From NCBI GenBank assembly GCA_944384895.1, contig CALWVB010000005.1, forward strand, positions 1-52,746: a DNA stretch of 52,746 bases, read 5' to 3'. This document shows, in pieces, positions 28,767 through 38,993 of the stretch; the stretch's first letter is position 1; each line of letters opens with the position of its first letter. The DNA is from an uncultured Clostridia bacterium. Lineage in GTDB: Bacteria > Bacillota > Clostridia > Oscillospirales > Acutalibacteraceae. The notes beneath the pieces were generated by a model that did not search any database, had not been told where the DNA came from, and worked only from the letters and a program-made list of their open reading frames with translations. The position numbers and the translations under genes were made by a program.

Positions 28767-29389
28767 TATGCGTACACCTCCTCGAGTTTTTCTATAGCGT
28801 CTTTAGAAAGCACTAATTTGCCAGCTTTAAGGATAGCATATGTGCTTATTGTATCAACAGTAACGATTTCAACGCCTTTAATATTGCGTGCGCTCTTATA
28901 AACGTTTTCATTTTTATCTTTTGTGATTATAAGAGTTTTGCCAGCAGCACCGATATCGTTAAGGAATTTTACAGCGCTTTTTGTTTTGATTTCATCAAAA
29001 TTGATAGCGTCAACTGCGATGAATTCATTATCTGCAACCTTTGCGGAAAATGCAGATTTAATAGCAAGGCTTCTAACCTTTTTATTAATAGTAAAACGGT
29101 ATGAACGAGGCTTTGGACCTAATGCGATACCGCCGTGAGTCCACTGGGGAGCTCTTGTGGAACCCTGCCTTGCGCGGCCTGTACCCTTTTGTCTCCATGG
29201 TTTTTTACCGCCGCCGGATACTTCCGAACGGGTAAGAGTACTCTGGGTGCCCTGGCGCTGATTAGCCAGATAATTTACTACTGCCATATGCATGGCATGA
29301 TGATTAGGTTCAATGCCGAAAACAGAATCGTTTAATTCAATATCACCGACTTTGTTTCCGCTCATATTTACCAAAGTTGCTTTAGGCAT
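28766..29389 (-). CDS. rplD: 50S ribosomal protein L4
   Basis: This is a 207-residue protein with a long loop lining the exit tunnel ([20 protein letters not shown]). In enteric bacteria L4 represses the S10 operon; here no such leader structure can be proven. It lies 17 bases after rplC with GGAGG. Confidence 0.97.
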   Translation of the reverse strand: MPKATLVNMSGNKVGDIELNDSVFGIEPNHHAMHMAVVNYLANQRQGTQSTLTRSEVSGGGKKPWRQKGTGRARQGSTRAPQWTHGGIALGPKPRSYRFTINKKVRSLAIKSAFSAKVADNEFIAVDAINFDEIKTKSAVKFLNDIGAAGKTLIITKDKNENVYKSARNIKGVEIVTVDTISTYAILKAGKLVLSKDAIEKLEEVYA

Positions 29390-29406
29390 TTGAATTCCTC
29401 CTTCCC

Positions 29407-30042
29407 TTAGGCCTTCTTGACGGTGTCGGCGAGGACCACAATACCGCCTTTAGGGCCTGGTACGGCGCCTTTTACAGCGATAAGATTCTGATCAGCGTCA
29501 ACTTTGACAACGTCGAGGTTCTGAACGGTTACACGCTCCGAGCCGAGATGACCAGGGAGCTTTTTGCCCTTATAAACGCGGGATGGGGAACTACATGCTC
29601 CCATTGAACCGGCATGGCGGGCTACCGGGCCGGTACCATGTGATTCTTTAAGGCGGTGTAAATTCCAGCGTTTAATACCGCCGGCATAACCTTTACCTTT
29701 GGATGTTCCGACAACATCAACTTTATCGCCGGCAGCAAATGTATCGGCTTTGATGATGTCTCCGATATTTAAGCCGTCGATGTCCTCTAAGCGGAACTCT
29801 TTAAGGGTTCTCTTATAAGCGACTTCGGATTTGTCAAAATGGCCTTTTAATGGCTTATTGACATTCTTTGGATTAATTGTGCCGAAGCCGACCTGAACTG
29901 CATTGTAACCATCTTTTTCAACGGTTTTCTTCTGAACCACTACACAGGGTCCTGCTTCGATAACTGTGACGGGAATTACGTTTCCCTTTTGGTCAAAAAT
30001 CTGGGTCATGCCCAATTTTTTACCAATGATACCTTTTTTCAT
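29407..30042 (-). CDS. rplC: 50S ribosomal protein L3
   Basis: This is a 211-residue protein reaching the peptidyl-transferase centre. It begins [20 protein letters not shown] and carries the tip loop [21 protein letters not shown] 188-base spacer separates it from rpsJ, and a hairpin lies just upstream of its ribosome binding site. Confidence 0.97.
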   Translation of the reverse strand: MKKGIIGKKLGMTQIFDQKGNVIPVTVIEAGPCVVVQKKTVEKDGYNAVQVGFGTINPKNVNKPLKGHFDKSEVAYKRTLKEFRLEDIDGLNIGDIIKADTFAAGDKVDVVGTSKGKGYAGGIKRWNLHRLKESHGTGPVARHAGSMGACSSPSRVYKGKKLPGHLGSERVTVQNLDVVKVDADQNLIAVKGAVPGPKGGIVVLADTVKKA

Positions 30043-30073
30043 CTTGAAATTTTCCTCCTAATATTGGTTATTG

Positions 30074-30097
30074 GTTGGCATTTATTTTTTTGCCAAC
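30074..30097 (-). promoter_or_regulatory. Hairpin upstream of rplC
   Basis: GTTGGCA and TGCCAAC form a 7-bp stem with a 10-base A-rich loop (minus strand), about 30 bases before the rplC start. There is no T-run on the minus strand, so it is not a standard terminator. It may stabilise or regulate the rplC message; the rest of the rpsJ-rplC spacer has no ORF. Confidence 0.4.
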
Positions 30098-30230
30098 ATG
30101 ACCTGTTTAGAGGCCGTTTAATAAATTCAGCTTTTGTTTGAAATACATTAAAATCATTAATTTGGAATTATTAGCGCCGTCCCTGATGCTTTCACAGGCT
30201 GCACGCCAATAACTTTATTTCGCTTTAATA

Positions 30231-30542
30231 TTAAAGCTTGATTTCGATTTCAACGCCAGCTGGGAGTTCAAGGCTCATTAAAGCTTCGACTGTCTTTTTG
30301 GACGGTCTGATGATATCAATAAGCCTTTTGTGGGTTCTCAGTTCAAACTGTTCACGGCTGTCTTTATACTTATGAACAGCACGCAGGATTGTAACGATTT
30401 CTTTTTCAGTTGGAAGAGGTACAGGGCCTGATACCCTAGCGCCGGTTCTTTTAGCTGTTTCAACAATCCTTTCAGATGACTGATCGACCAATGTATGGTC
30501 ATAACCCTTAATCCTGATTCTTACGTTTTCCTTGACTGCCAC
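30231..30542 (-). CDS. rpsJ: 30S ribosomal protein S10
   Basis: This is a 103-residue head protein, also the NusB partner in antitermination. It contains [20 protein letters not shown] and the loop [20 protein letters not shown]. The start is a GTG at 30542, with AAGGAGG 9 bases upstream; a longer open frame reaching 30599 is not supported by a ribosome binding site. It is the first gene of the cluster in this window. Confidence 0.96.
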   Translation of the reverse strand: MAVKENVRIRIKGYDHTLVDQSSERIVETAKRTGARVSGPVPLPTEKEIVTILRAVHKYKDSREQFELRTHKRLIDIIRPSKKTVEALMSLELPAGVEIEIKL

Positions 30543-30883
30543 TAAAAATCGCCTCCTTGAAAATAGTTGGCGGGCGGCGCTTTTTAACTTTACACACATC
30601 CGGGTGTTTCATTGCCGGACATTAAAAAAACGGACTTGCTTAAAATATTTTTTAAACAATTCCGGGTTTAAAGTTCAAAGCGTCACGGTATAATATTTTA
30701 TCAGCTTTTGCATAGCGCATAAATAATAATGCACAAACAACCCCCGCAAAAGCATATAAAATCAAATAAAATTTATACCCTTATTCTTATCGCCCGGTTT
30801 AAAATCGGACATACTCCACGGAAAAACCGGCCATACAGGCCGCAACCTCCCGCTTCAACGCATATCTTGTGCAGTCATGCTTG

Positions 30884-30915
30884 ATTATAATATCATATGT
30901 CACGTTATTTTGCAA
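30884..30915 (-). promoter_or_regulatory. Candidate promoter of the ribosomal protein cluster
   Basis: On the minus strand TTGCAA (30910-30915) is followed 17 bases later by TATTAT (30887-30892), with an overlapping TATAAT. This would give a leader of about 340 bases before rpsJ. The leader has a CCGGTTT / AAACCGG stem (30794-30830) and other GC-rich segments, suggesting a structured regulatory leader. There is no ORF in 30600-30880. Confidence 0.5.
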
Positions 30916-31172
30916 GAACTTTTTTAAAAAAATTTGTTATTTCCTACAAATATTTTATTCATTGTATTTTTTTAGGTCTGTTTTCTATTTTTTATTATAC
31001 CTTATTTTTCATTATGTATAAAACTTTCACTGAAATTCATTAAACGAATTGTTTAATAAACATAAAATTTCATTGTTATTTATTAATAATTATGTTAATA
31101 TTGTCTTACATTGGTATTACTTGTCATATTATATATTTTTATGGCGTTAAAGTAGGGGGAGGGGTAAATAAA

Positions 31173-32294
31173 ATGAAAAAATTATTTATTTTTATTTTAG
31201 CTATATTACTTTGTCTATCTGCATCATCCTGTACATATTTATCTAACTTATATAATATATGGAAATCCGGCGGTTTATTAGATGGTTTGCATAATGCTGT
31301 AGACTCTTCTCAAATACAATCATCCCAAACCGATCCAGAAGATAATACAGCCTCACAAGCTGATGAAAAAAATACCGAAGATAATAAACAAAAAGAATTT
31401 TCTATAACACAAGCTGCTAATCTAGAAGGTTTTCCTACAACATATGCCGATGATCAGGCAAGGCTTGACTTGCGTATTATTACAGCTGTAAAAGATTATG
31501 TTATATATGTAAAATACATAGATACCGGAAAATTCTACAGTTATAATACATATGGCGATACTATTAATTATAAAGATAAAGAAATATATTATTATAATAC
31601 CAAGTCAAATGAGCATAAACTCTTATATACTTTTAAATCTAGCGATTATCAGGATGTTCCCGCAGTATCTTTAATGGACCGGTATGTTGTTTTATATGAT
31701 TATGAGAATATTGACGGTGATAATAATTTTGGCTGTCCTGTTATCTTAATAGATTTTTTACTTGGTCAGCCAACGGTTGAGATAAACCGTGACGGTCCGG
31801 TGCCTGTTGATATTGTAAAGTGTTCAGATTCAAGTTATGTGCTTGTTTATGCAACCGATTATAATGAAAATCCAAATAATCCGCAAGAAGATAACTATGA
31901 ATATACATATTATTATCAAAATTTTATTAATCAAATATTAAACACCTATCAAACCCGTGTGGCAGAAGACTATAATCCATATAATTATTCTGAAATAGAA
32001 TTGCTTTATGGCTTGTATGAAAGCGAATATAATTATATGCCCCATCCTTTTAAAGGATCGGCTGTCTGGGTTGAAAGGGTTGATGATACGTCAAAAAATG
32101 CAACTATAAATCTTGAATTTGATCCAGATCATCCAACGCTCGGAATCGTAACTGAAATGGATTCAGGCGGATTATTGGTTGAATTCCGCGATGGAACAAA
32201 TGAATATGACGGTATAAGCTGGGATGAACGAGACTGGTCATATTATTATATTTCTAAAGAACAATTAAAAGATGTATATGCAGCTTTAGAATAA
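31173..32294 (+). CDS. Lipoprotein of unknown function
   Basis: This is a 373-residue lipoprotein with a signal peptide ending LSASSC (Cys20 lipidated). A Ser/Gln/Asp-rich linker follows (about 40-90). The mature domain is rich in Tyr, Asp and Asn with many short strands, such as VIYVKYIDTGKFYSY and YVVLYDYENIDG, possibly a beta propeller. The ATG at 31173 is chosen because GGGGGAGGGG precedes it and a standard signal peptide begins there; a longer frame starts earlier but lacks both. It is monocistronic and diverges from the ribosomal cluster. I do not recognise a named family. Confidence 0.8.
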   Translation: MKKLFIFILAILLCLSASSCTYLSNLYNIWKSGGLLDGLHNAVDSSQIQSSQTDPEDNTASQADEKNTEDNKQKEFSITQAANLEGFPTTYADDQARLDLRIITAVKDYVIYVKYIDTGKFYSYNTYGDTINYKDKEIYYYNTKSNEHKLLYTFKSSDYQDVPAVSLMDRYVVLYDYENIDGDNNFGCPVILIDFLLGQPTVEINRDGPVPVDIVKCSDSSYVLVYATDYNENPNNPQEDNYEYTYYYQNFINQILNTYQTRVAEDYNPYNYSEIELLYGLYESEYNYMPHPFKGSAVWVERVDDTSKNATINLEFDPDHPTLGIVTEMDSGGLLVEFRDGTNEYDGISWDERDWSYYYISKEQLKDVYAALE

Positions 32295-32380
32295 TATTTA
32301 AAACCATATAAGTAATATTTTTACTTAATAAGCATTAAGATTTTATAAAAATACATAATTCTCCAGTTTTCTATAAATAT

Positions 32381-32422
32381 AAACCCGCTTTAATCCCTTT
32401 ACAGGCGTATTAAAACGGGTTT
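32381..32422 (+). terminator. Terminator after the lipoprotein gene
   Basis: AAACCCGCTTTAAT and ATTAAAACGGGTTT form a long stem with one mismatch and a 14-base loop, followed by an AT-rich end. It lies in the gap before the protease gene. Confidence 0.65.
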
Positions 32423-32463
32423 ATAATTTAATAAAAAATATTGCTAAGGAGGATTTAAAATTT

Positions 32464-33288
32464 ATGCCTGAAACAATAACAAATTCACAAATGGCTGCGT
32501 TTATTATTTCCGCCCTTACTACCACTATAATACCTTTATTATTGATAATAATATTTTCAATTCGCAAAAAATTATCTATTACTCCTTTATTTGTAGGCGC
32601 ATTTGCCTTTTTTGTATCCCAGATGGTATTACGTATACCTATATTATCTATACTTGAACCTTTTAATTGGTTTCAAAGCTTTATGAATAATGTAGTCCTG
32701 TCAGCTATATTAATTGGCGGATTATCAGCCGGTATATTTGAAGAAAGCGCACGTTATTTAGGCGCACGGTTTATATTAAAAAATAAACGTACATATAAAG
32801 ATGCTATATCCTTTGGTTTAGGTCATGGTTTATGTGAAGTTATATTACTAAACGGAGTTGCTAATATGAATAATACAATATATTCTATATTATTAAATAG
32901 CGGTAACTTGCAGAGTATGTTAGCTGAATATCCAGAAGGCACATATGAACAAATTGTAAGTTCTCTTACCAATACATCGCCTTTAATAATGTATATTTCT
33001 GTATTAGAACGTATTCCTGCTGTAATATTCCATATTTTTGCTGCAATACTCATATATAAAGCTGTAAATGAAAAACGTATTATTTTATATATAGCTGCTA
33101 TAATAGCACATACATTTGTAAATTCATCAGTAGTGCTTCTTAGTAATTATACTAATGTATATATAGGTGAAGCTGCATTTTTAATAATAGGCGCTGCATG
33201 TCTTTTCTATATTATAAGATCAAAGAAAAATTGGCCTGTAATAGAAAATGTTCAACCTGAACCACAATATGGTTTTATACAAAAATAA
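32464..33288 (+). CDS. YhfC-type intramembrane protease (membrane peptidase)
   Basis: This is a 274-residue membrane protein with about seven to eight hydrophobic helices. The motif FEESARYLGAR (Glu-Glu with Arg) is followed by FGLGHGLCE and, near the end, an AHTFVN histidine. This pattern matches the YhfC family of glutamic-type membrane proteases related to CPBP/CAAX proteases. The substrate is unknown. An AGGAGG site precedes the ATG. The gene stands alone between a terminator and a repeat copy. Confidence 0.82.
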   Translation: MPETITNSQMAAFIISALTTTIIPLLLIIIFSIRKKLSITPLFVGAFAFFVSQMVLRIPILSILEPFNWFQSFMNNVVLSAILIGGLSAGIFEESARYLGARFILKNKRTYKDAISFGLGHGLCEVILLNGVANMNNTIYSILLNSGNLQSMLAEYPEGTYEQIVSSLTNTSPLIMYISVLERIPAVIFHIFAAILIYKAVNEKRIILYIAAIIAHTFVNSSVVLLSNYTNVYIGEAAFLIIGAACLFYIIRSKKNWPVIENVQPEPQYGFIQK

Positions 33289-33374
33289 AATAAAGTCAAA
33301 CAATATACAGTATAAAATAAGAATAGGATAATAAATTATAATAAACTTTGTTTTATATGATCGGTAAAAAAAGA

Positions 33375-33549
33375 GGGGGGCGCCCGCGGGCCAGCCATAT
33401 TATATATGGCTGGCCGGATGCAAAATAATTCATTATTTAAATATACTGCTTTTGAAAGAATAATTTGTTTTCTTCTTTGCCCGGCTTTGTTATTTAGCTA
33501 TTATTTTGCATTTAAGCGCATCTTAAGATGCGCTGCGCGGGCGCCCCCC
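33375..33549 (+). repeat. Four-arm palindromic repeat, copy 4
   Basis: The outer stem is GGGGGGCGCCCGCG / CGCGGGCGCCCCCC, 14 pairs. The left hairpin is GGCCAGCCATAT / ATATGGCTGGCC, the inner stem TGCAAAATAAT / ATTATTTTGCA, and the right hairpin AGCGCATCTTAAGATGCGCT. CGGTACTTT lies about 10 bases beyond the right end. It sits between two same-strand genes. Confidence 0.92.
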
Positions 33550-34060
33550 TCCTAGAGCACGGTACTTTAATTCGTGCAAAATTAGATTTTTTATATACAT
33601 CCGATCATACAATTTATAAATTTAATAATACGATAATGTTGTTTTGTTTATAGATTAATATAGTTTTTTTGCTAAATTTAGTTTAATACTATATTATCTT
33701 TAATCACATGCTTGATTATATATAAGAGATATATAAAACATGTTTTTTCACATTTAGACAAATATAAAGTCTATTTTACTTATATTACTCCCGACAATTG
33801 TATGTTGCTTATGCTGATCTTAAGACCAATATTTATATTTGAAAATAATTCTATAAAACATAATCTTTTTGATTTTAAACTTTAATATATTTATTTTGTT
33901 TAAATTCTTATGGATAATACAGGATAATATAAACTATAATATAAAACATCCTTTTCAGGTTAAAATATAATAAACTTAGAAAAAATATAAATTTTTCATA
34001 ATATCTTAAAACTATACTATTATAATATACATTATTAACCATAATATCGGAGGGAAAAAT
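33550..34060. other. AT-rich intergenic region before trxB
   Basis: These 511 bases are extremely AT-rich. No ORF with a ribosome binding site, RNA gene or strong promoter stands out, though TATAAT-like hexamers near 34015 could be the trxB -10 box. The GGAGGG site for trxB is at the end. Confidence 0.3.
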
Positions 34061-34996
34061 ATGATAGATACAGCTATAATTGGCGCTGGCTGCGCCGGAC
34101 TTACTGCGGCTATTTATTCATTAAGAGCTGGATTAAAACCTATAATATTCGAAAAAAGTATTTATGGTGGCCAAATTGCTATTACAAGTGAAGTTGAAAA
34201 TTATCCGGCATTTGAGAAAATATCAGGAGCCGAGCTTGCTCAAAGAATGTATAATCAGGCAAAATCTTTAGGAGCTGATATACGGTTTGAACCAATATCA
34301 TCAGTAGATTTTTCTGATGATAAAAAAATTATCACCACATCAAAAGAGGTATATCAGGCAAAAACTGTTATAATAGCAAATGGAGTAAAACGCCGTACAT
34401 TAGATTGTCCAGGTGAAAAGGAATATACCGGTAAAGGCGTATCCTATTGCGCTACCTGTGACGGAGCCTTTTTCCGCAACCGTATAACAGCTGTAGTAGG
34501 CGGAGGCAATACAGCTCTTGAAGACGCTTTATATCTTGCTAATATATGCAAAAAAGTTTATTTAATCCATCGCCGTGATACCTTCAGAGGTGAAAAAGCT
34601 TTAGCTGATTCAGTTATAGCTAATGAAAATATAGAAATTCTTTATGATAATATTGTTGAACAGATAACTGGTGAAAAAATAGTAAATGGATTGGATTTAT
34701 TAAATAAAAAAACAGGGAAAAAGAGCCATATTGATATAAACGGCGTTTTTATTGCAATAGGATTAAAACCGGATAACAGTATGTTTTCTCCATTTATAAA
34801 TACAGATGAAAACGGTTATTTTATAGTAGATGAAACCTGTACAACCAATATAAAAGGAGTATTTGTAGCAGGTGACAGCCGCTCAAAACCTTTACGTCAA
34901 ATAGTAACCGCTACTGCTGACGGCGCTGTCGCCGCATGGCAGGCTGCAAATTATCTTAATAAAGGAGCAGCTATGGGCAGAGCTTTTTCTGTATAG
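34061..34996 (+). CDS. trxB: Thioredoxin reductase
   Basis: This is a 311-residue FAD enzyme that passes NADPH electrons to thioredoxin. The FAD-binding GAGCAGLTAA is at 8-17. The redox pair Cys130 and Cys133 is in CATCDG. The NADPH part contains GGGNTALE near 147 and HRRD at 170-173, the phosphate-binding signature. The C-terminal VFVAGDSRSKPLRQIVTA binds FAD. Length is normal. A GGAGGG ribosome binding site and a terminator downstream indicate a single-gene unit. No thioredoxin gene is nearby. Confidence 0.93.
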   Translation: MIDTAIIGAGCAGLTAAIYSLRAGLKPIIFEKSIYGGQIAITSEVENYPAFEKISGAELAQRMYNQAKSLGADIRFEPISSVDFSDDKKIITTSKEVYQAKTVIIANGVKRRTLDCPGEKEYTGKGVSYCATCDGAFFRNRITAVVGGGNTALEDALYLANICKKVYLIHRRDTFRGEKALADSVIANENIEILYDNIVEQITGEKIVNGLDLLNKKTGKKSHIDINGVFIAIGLKPDNSMFSPFINTDENGYFIVDETCTTNIKGVFVAGDSRSKPLRQIVTATADGAVAAWQAANYLNKGAAMGRAFSV

Positions 34997-35006
34997 TATT
35001 AAAAAG

Positions 35007-35040
35007 GATAGGCTATTAAAAATAGCCTATCTTTTATTTT
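35007..35040 (+). terminator. Terminator after trxB
   Basis: A stem GATAGGCTATT / AATAGCCTATC with a 3-base loop is followed by TTTTATTTTTTT. It is perfect over 11 pairs. Confidence 0.9.
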
Positions 35041-35375
35041 TTTATATTTTTCCAATGCTGATTTGTATAAATCATCCTGACATAGCAGATGTACTATATA
35101 TCCAACCAATATTATATTTTCAGTTAGATTTATAATTTTTTCAGCGCCTCCTTATTCAGAAGCCATGCATAATTCAATACACTCAACACCATAGTTATAT
35201 AATTTTTTTACAACTGTATAGCCTTAATTATATTAGTAACTATCATAATCTGTAATGTATTATTGATATAAAACTGCTCTAACCCCTAAGCCATACAAAT
35301 ATTATAGATTAATAATAAACTTAAATATAAATATATTCTTATGTATAAAGAAAATCTTCCGTTTTCCGCTGCAAA
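35041..35375. other. Intergenic region, nothing recognised
   Basis: These 335 bases between the trxB terminator and repeat copy 5 are AT-rich and show no ORF with a ribosome binding site, RNA gene or clear inverted repeat. The region right of copy 5 (35551-35854) is likewise empty. Confidence 0.3.
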
Positions 35376-35550
35376 GGGGGCGCCCGCGTGACAACCATAT
35401 AAATATGGTTGTCTGATGCAAAATAATTGCCTATATAAAGATACTCTTTTTTTATAAAATATCGTCTTCCCTTTATTATCCCCGCCTTATTATTAACTAT
35501 TATTTTGCATTTAAGCGCATCTTTTTAAGATGCGCTGCGCGGGCGCCCCC
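35376..35550 (+). repeat. Four-arm palindromic repeat, copy 5
   Basis: The outer stem is GGGGGCGCCCGCG / CGCGGGCGCCCCC. The left hairpin is ACAACCATAT / ATATGGTTGT, with T-A pairs where others have C-G. The inner stem is TGCAAAATAATT / ATTATTTTGCA, and the right hairpin is AGCGCATCTT / AAGATGCGCT. It lies between converging trxB and proS. Confidence 0.92.
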
Positions 35551-35854
35551 ATTTGTATAGCAATGTACCTTAATTTGTTTTAATTTATTTTATCTGAATT
35601 AGATTTTTATTAATAATATAAAATATACTGCCATGCTTTATACTATTTGATTTTTTATTAAATAAAACTATATTTAAACTATTTTTATATACTTTTTTAA
35701 TCTTTATACATATGGAATTCACTCATAATAAAAGCGAATTTCCTATTCATTATCTTGCGATATATTTTGCATATTATTTATAATAAATAACCCTTTATTG
35801 TGCTTAATACCGCCTCTTATTTTCCCCGTTTATATTTCTAATGTAACCGTTTTA

Positions 35855-35892
35855 TAAAAAATTCCCGGGAGCTTTTTAACTTCCGGGAATTA
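35855..35892 (-). terminator. Terminator after proS
   Basis: AATTCCCGGAAG and CTCCCGGGAATT form a stem (one bulge) with an A-rich loop on the minus strand, followed by a T-run. It ends the oadB-oadG-proS transcript. Confidence 0.85.
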
Positions 35893-35912
35893 ATATATTA
35901 TAATATAAAATT

Positions 35913-37355
35913 TTAATAAGCTTTACCCCAAATAACTGTAGTTTTAGCTTCTTTACCGCAGCATACGCATTTATCGCTGATAGGTTCCTTTTGATCAAAA
36001 GGCATACATCTTGAAGTTATACCAGCTTGTTCTTTAAGCTGTTCTTCACATTTTACATCCCCGCACCATGCCGCTTTAATAAAACCTGGACGAGTACTTG
36101 CAGCTTTTATAATATCATCCAAACCGCCGGTAACTTCATAAGTCATACTTTTGCGGCGGTCTAATGCCTTTTGATACATACCGTCATGTACATCCTGTAA
36201 TAACTGCGGAATTCTTGTTTCAAGTTCATCTAAAGATACAACAATCTTTTCACGGTTATCCCTTCTGACAACAACGCATTGATTATTTTCTATATCTTTA
36301 GGACCAATTTCCAATCTAAGCGGAACGCCTTTCATTTCATATTCAGCAAATTTCCAGCCAGGAGATTGGTCTGAATCATCCATTTTTACACGGCATATAT
36401 TTTTAAGTTTTAATAAAAGTTCATTAGCTTTATCCAATACTCCCGGTTTATGCTGCGCTATCGGTATAATCATAACCTGGATAGGAGCAATAGCCGGCGG
36501 CAATACAAGGCCGCTGTCATCGCCGTGAGTCATAATAATTGCGCCGATTATTCTTGTAGACATACCCCATGAAGTTTGATGCGGATATTGTAATGTATTA
36601 TCGCGGCCGGTAAATGTTATGTCAAATGCTTTAGCAAATCCATCGCCAAAATAATGGCTGGTACCGCTCTGAAGAGCTTTACCGTCATGCATAAGCGCTT
36701 CTATTGTATAAGTAGCCTCAGCTCCGGCAAATTTTTCTTTATCAGTTTTTTGTCCTTTTATTACAGGTATAGCTAAAGCCTGTTCACAAAAATCAGCATA
36801 TACATTTAACATACGTTCAGTTTCTTCAATAGCTTCCTCAGCTGTTTCATGCATAGTATGGCCTTCCTGCCACCAGAATTCCATTGTACGTAAAAATGGA
36901 CGTGTAGATTTTTCCCAGCGTACTACAGAACACCACTGGTTATATAATTTGGGAAGATCACGGTATGAATGAATAACTCTTGCATAATGATCACAAAAGA
37001 GCGTTTCGGAAGTTGGACGAACACATAAACGTTCTGTTAATTCTTCACTTCCGCCCATAGTAACCCAGGCAACTTCCGGAGCAAAGCCTTCAACATGATC
37101 TTTTTCCTTTTGCAGGAGTGATTCCGGTATAAAGAGCGGCATAGCGACATTTTCATGTCCTGTATCTTTAAACCGCTGGTCAAGATTTTTCTGAATATTT
37201 TCCCAAATAGCATAACCATACGGACGGATTACCATACATCCGCGTACGCCTGAATAATCTACTAATTCCGCTTTTTTTACTACGTCAGTATACCATTGGG
37301 CAAAATCTACGTCCATAGACGTGATTTCCTCAACTAATTTTTTCTGTTTAGCCAT
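35913..37355 (-). CDS. proS: Prolyl-tRNA synthetase, short (archaeal/eukaryote-like) form
   Basis: This 480-residue class II enzyme joins proline to its tRNA. Motif 2 region [20 protein letters not shown] and the substrate loop [22 protein letters not shown] are intact. It lacks the editing insertion of the bacterial long form. The C-terminal domain ends in a zinc-type site (Cys436, Cys450, Cys463, Cys466) and the conserved final tyrosine, which marks the archaeal-like form found in many Clostridia. The ATG has only a weak upstream GGAG. It lies 49 bases after oadG, with no T-box leader in the gap, so it is probably cotranscribed. Confidence 0.95.
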   Translation of the reverse strand: MAKQKKLVEEITSMDVDFAQWYTDVVKKAELVDYSGVRGCMVIRPYGYAIWENIQKNLDQRFKDTGHENVAMPLFIPESLLQKEKDHVEGFAPEVAWVTMGGSEELTERLCVRPTSETLFCDHYARVIHSYRDLPKLYNQWCSVVRWEKSTRPFLRTMEFWWQEGHTMHETAEEAIEETERMLNVYADFCEQALAIPVIKGQKTDKEKFAGAEATYTIEALMHDGKALQSGTSHYFGDGFAKAFDITFTGRDNTLQYPHQTSWGMSTRIIGAIIMTHGDDSGLVLPPAIAPIQVMIIPIAQHKPGVLDKANELLLKLKNICRVKMDDSDQSPGWKFAEYEMKGVPLRLEIGPKDIENNQCVVVRRDNREKIVVSLDELETRIPQLLQDVHDGMYQKALDRRKSMTYEVTGGLDDIIKAASTRPGFIKAAWCGDVKCEEQLKEQAGITSRCMPFDQKEPISDKCVCCGKEAKTTVIWGKAY

Positions 37356-37404
37356 AAGTCTGATGCAACTCCTAAAATTTTATCTGAATAATTGTGAATT
37401 AATA

Positions 37405-37638
37405 TTAATCATTATCCGATTTATCTTTTTTCTGAGGTATTTTACCTATCAATAATATAATAATGTATATAAGAACCATTACTATAAATATCCCTAACAT
37501 GCCAAGGCCCATAATTTTAAGCGATTCCATAAAATTATCCATTCTTGTGGGCTCAGATACCGCTTGCTCAGCTAATACGGGACAGGTAAATATAAAAGCT
37601 GATATCATGAGCAAAAGAGTACTGATTAATTTTTTCAT
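37405..37638 (-). CDS. oadG: Sodium-pump decarboxylase gamma subunit (OadG-like)
   Basis: This is a 77-residue protein with an N-terminal signal-like helix, a short outside segment, one strong membrane helix (about 42-64) and a charged tail (PQKKDKSDND). That layout fits the gamma subunit that holds sodium-translocating decarboxylases together. Identity rests mostly on the adjacent beta-subunit gene, 27 bases upstream. No biotin or carboxyltransferase subunit is in the window. Confidence 0.75.
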   Translation of the reverse strand: MKKLISTLLLMISAFIFTCPVLAEQAVSEPTRMDNFMESLKIMGLGMLGIFIVMVLIYIIILLIGKIPQKKDKSDND

Positions 37639-37665
37639 ATCTATTTATCCTTCCTTTCCCGTTTA

Positions 37666-38823
37666 TTACATACCTGCTAATAGAGTTAATATAATACCGC
37701 CGGCAACAACTGAACCGATCTGACCGGCTACGTTAGCTCCTATAGCATGCATAAGCAAATGGTTTTGATTGTCTGCTTCAAGGCCCATTTTTTGTATAAC
37801 CCTGGCTGACATAGGGAAGGCTGAGATACCGGCGCCGCCAACCATAGGATTGATTTTTTTGCCGTTTGGCAAAAATACATTTAATAATTTTGCAAACAAT
37901 ACGCCGCCGATTGTATCCATAATAAAAGCTAATAAACCAAGGCCCATAATCATAAGGGTCTGCCAGTTTACAAAATTTTCCGCTTTCATTGAGAAGGATA
38001 TTGTTATACCTAATAAAATTGTAATAAGATTTGCTAAAGAAGTTTGTGCGGTTTGTGCCAATGAATCCAGTTTTAAGCATTCTCTTAAAAGATTACCAAA
38101 CATAAGCATACCGACTAAAGCTACAGAAGACGGAGCTATAAGTCCGGCAACAAATGTTACAAATATAGGGAAAAGTATTCTTGCGATTCTTGTAACGCTT
38201 TTTGGATTATATGGCATTCTTATTTTACGTTCAGCCTTAGTTGTTACTAATTTTATAGCAAACGGCTGTATTATAGGCACTAACGCCATATATGAATAGG
38301 CCGCGACTGCAATTGCGCCTACATATTTACTCTTTAATATTTGTGAAACTAATATAGAAGTAGGTCCATCGGCAGCGCCGATTATACCTACTGATGCTGC
38401 ATCTGCGATGGAAAATCCGCATAATGTAGCAAGTGATATAGTAAAGAATATTCCAAACTGAGCGGCTGCGCCAAATAATAACATCTTAGGATTGGTCAGC
38501 AGCGGTCCAAAATCTATCATAGCGCCAATACCAATAAATAATAATATTGGCAGCGCTTCTGATGCTTCAATACCAATTTTAAACAACCATTCTATTATAC
38601 CGTTGACTTCGCCAATACCTGCCATTTCCCAATTGATAACACCGCTGTTAGGTAAGTTTACCAAGATTGCGCCAAATCCCATCGGCATAAGCAATGCAGG
38701 TTCAAGACCCTTTTTCAGTGCCAAATAAATTAATAATGCACCTACAACATACATTACTAATTGCTGCCAAGAAATCTGCAAAAGATTTTGCCATAAAAAC
38801 TCAAAACTCTCCAGCCATTCCAA
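37666..38823 (-). CDS. oadB: Sodium ion-translocating decarboxylase beta subunit
   Basis: This 385-residue membrane protein carries the sodium channel of oxaloacetate, methylmalonyl-CoA or glutaconyl-CoA decarboxylases. The family signatures GIGAMIDFGPLL, GIIGAADGPTSI with its sodium-site Asp, and NPMVGGAGISAFPMSARV are present. The start is a TTG with AGGAG 10 bases upstream. The partners needed for a working pump (alpha subunit, biotin carrier) are absent here, so which acid is decarboxylated cannot be told. Confidence 0.92.
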   Translation of the reverse strand: MEWLESFEFLWQNLLQISWQQLVMYVVGALLIYLALKKGLEPALLMPMGFGAILVNLPNSGVINWEMAGIGEVNGIIEWLFKIGIEASEALPILLFIGIGAMIDFGPLLTNPKMLLFGAAAQFGIFFTISLATLCGFSIADAASVGIIGAADGPTSILVSQILKSKYVGAIAVAAYSYMALVPIIQPFAIKLVTTKAERKIRMPYNPKSVTRIARILFPIFVTFVAGLIAPSSVALVGMLMFGNLLRECLKLDSLAQTAQTSLANLITILLGITISFSMKAENFVNWQTLMIMGLGLLAFIMDTIGGVLFAKLLNVFLPNGKKINPMVGGAGISAFPMSARVIQKMGLEADNQNHLLMHAIGANVAGQIGSVVAGGIILTLLAGM

Positions 38824-38993
38824 TTAATTTCCCTCTCCTTTTCATGTTTAATATTTGTCTGTATTTTTTTATCCCCATAGCAAGGGAGTTTAAGATAAAA
38901 TTATAACCGCTTTAATTTTTATGGTATAAATATCTTATATTAAAACATTATATCTATAATTTACTTTAAATACAATATTTCCAAAACATATTT

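Noticed and set aside
33375..33549. The repeats as ordinary transcription terminators
   Set aside because: The outer stems are not followed by T-runs, and several genes beside them already have separate standard terminators.
35041..35912. Possible RNA gene between trxB and proS
   Set aside because: Only the two terminators and repeat copy 5 are structured; nothing else resembles a known RNA.
37356..37404. T-box leader for proS
   Set aside because: The gap to oadG is only 49 bases, far too short for a T-box.
37769..38299. Plus-strand open frame of 176 codons opposite oadB
   Set aside because: It is antisense to a clear membrane protein gene and has no family features; oadB is far better supported.
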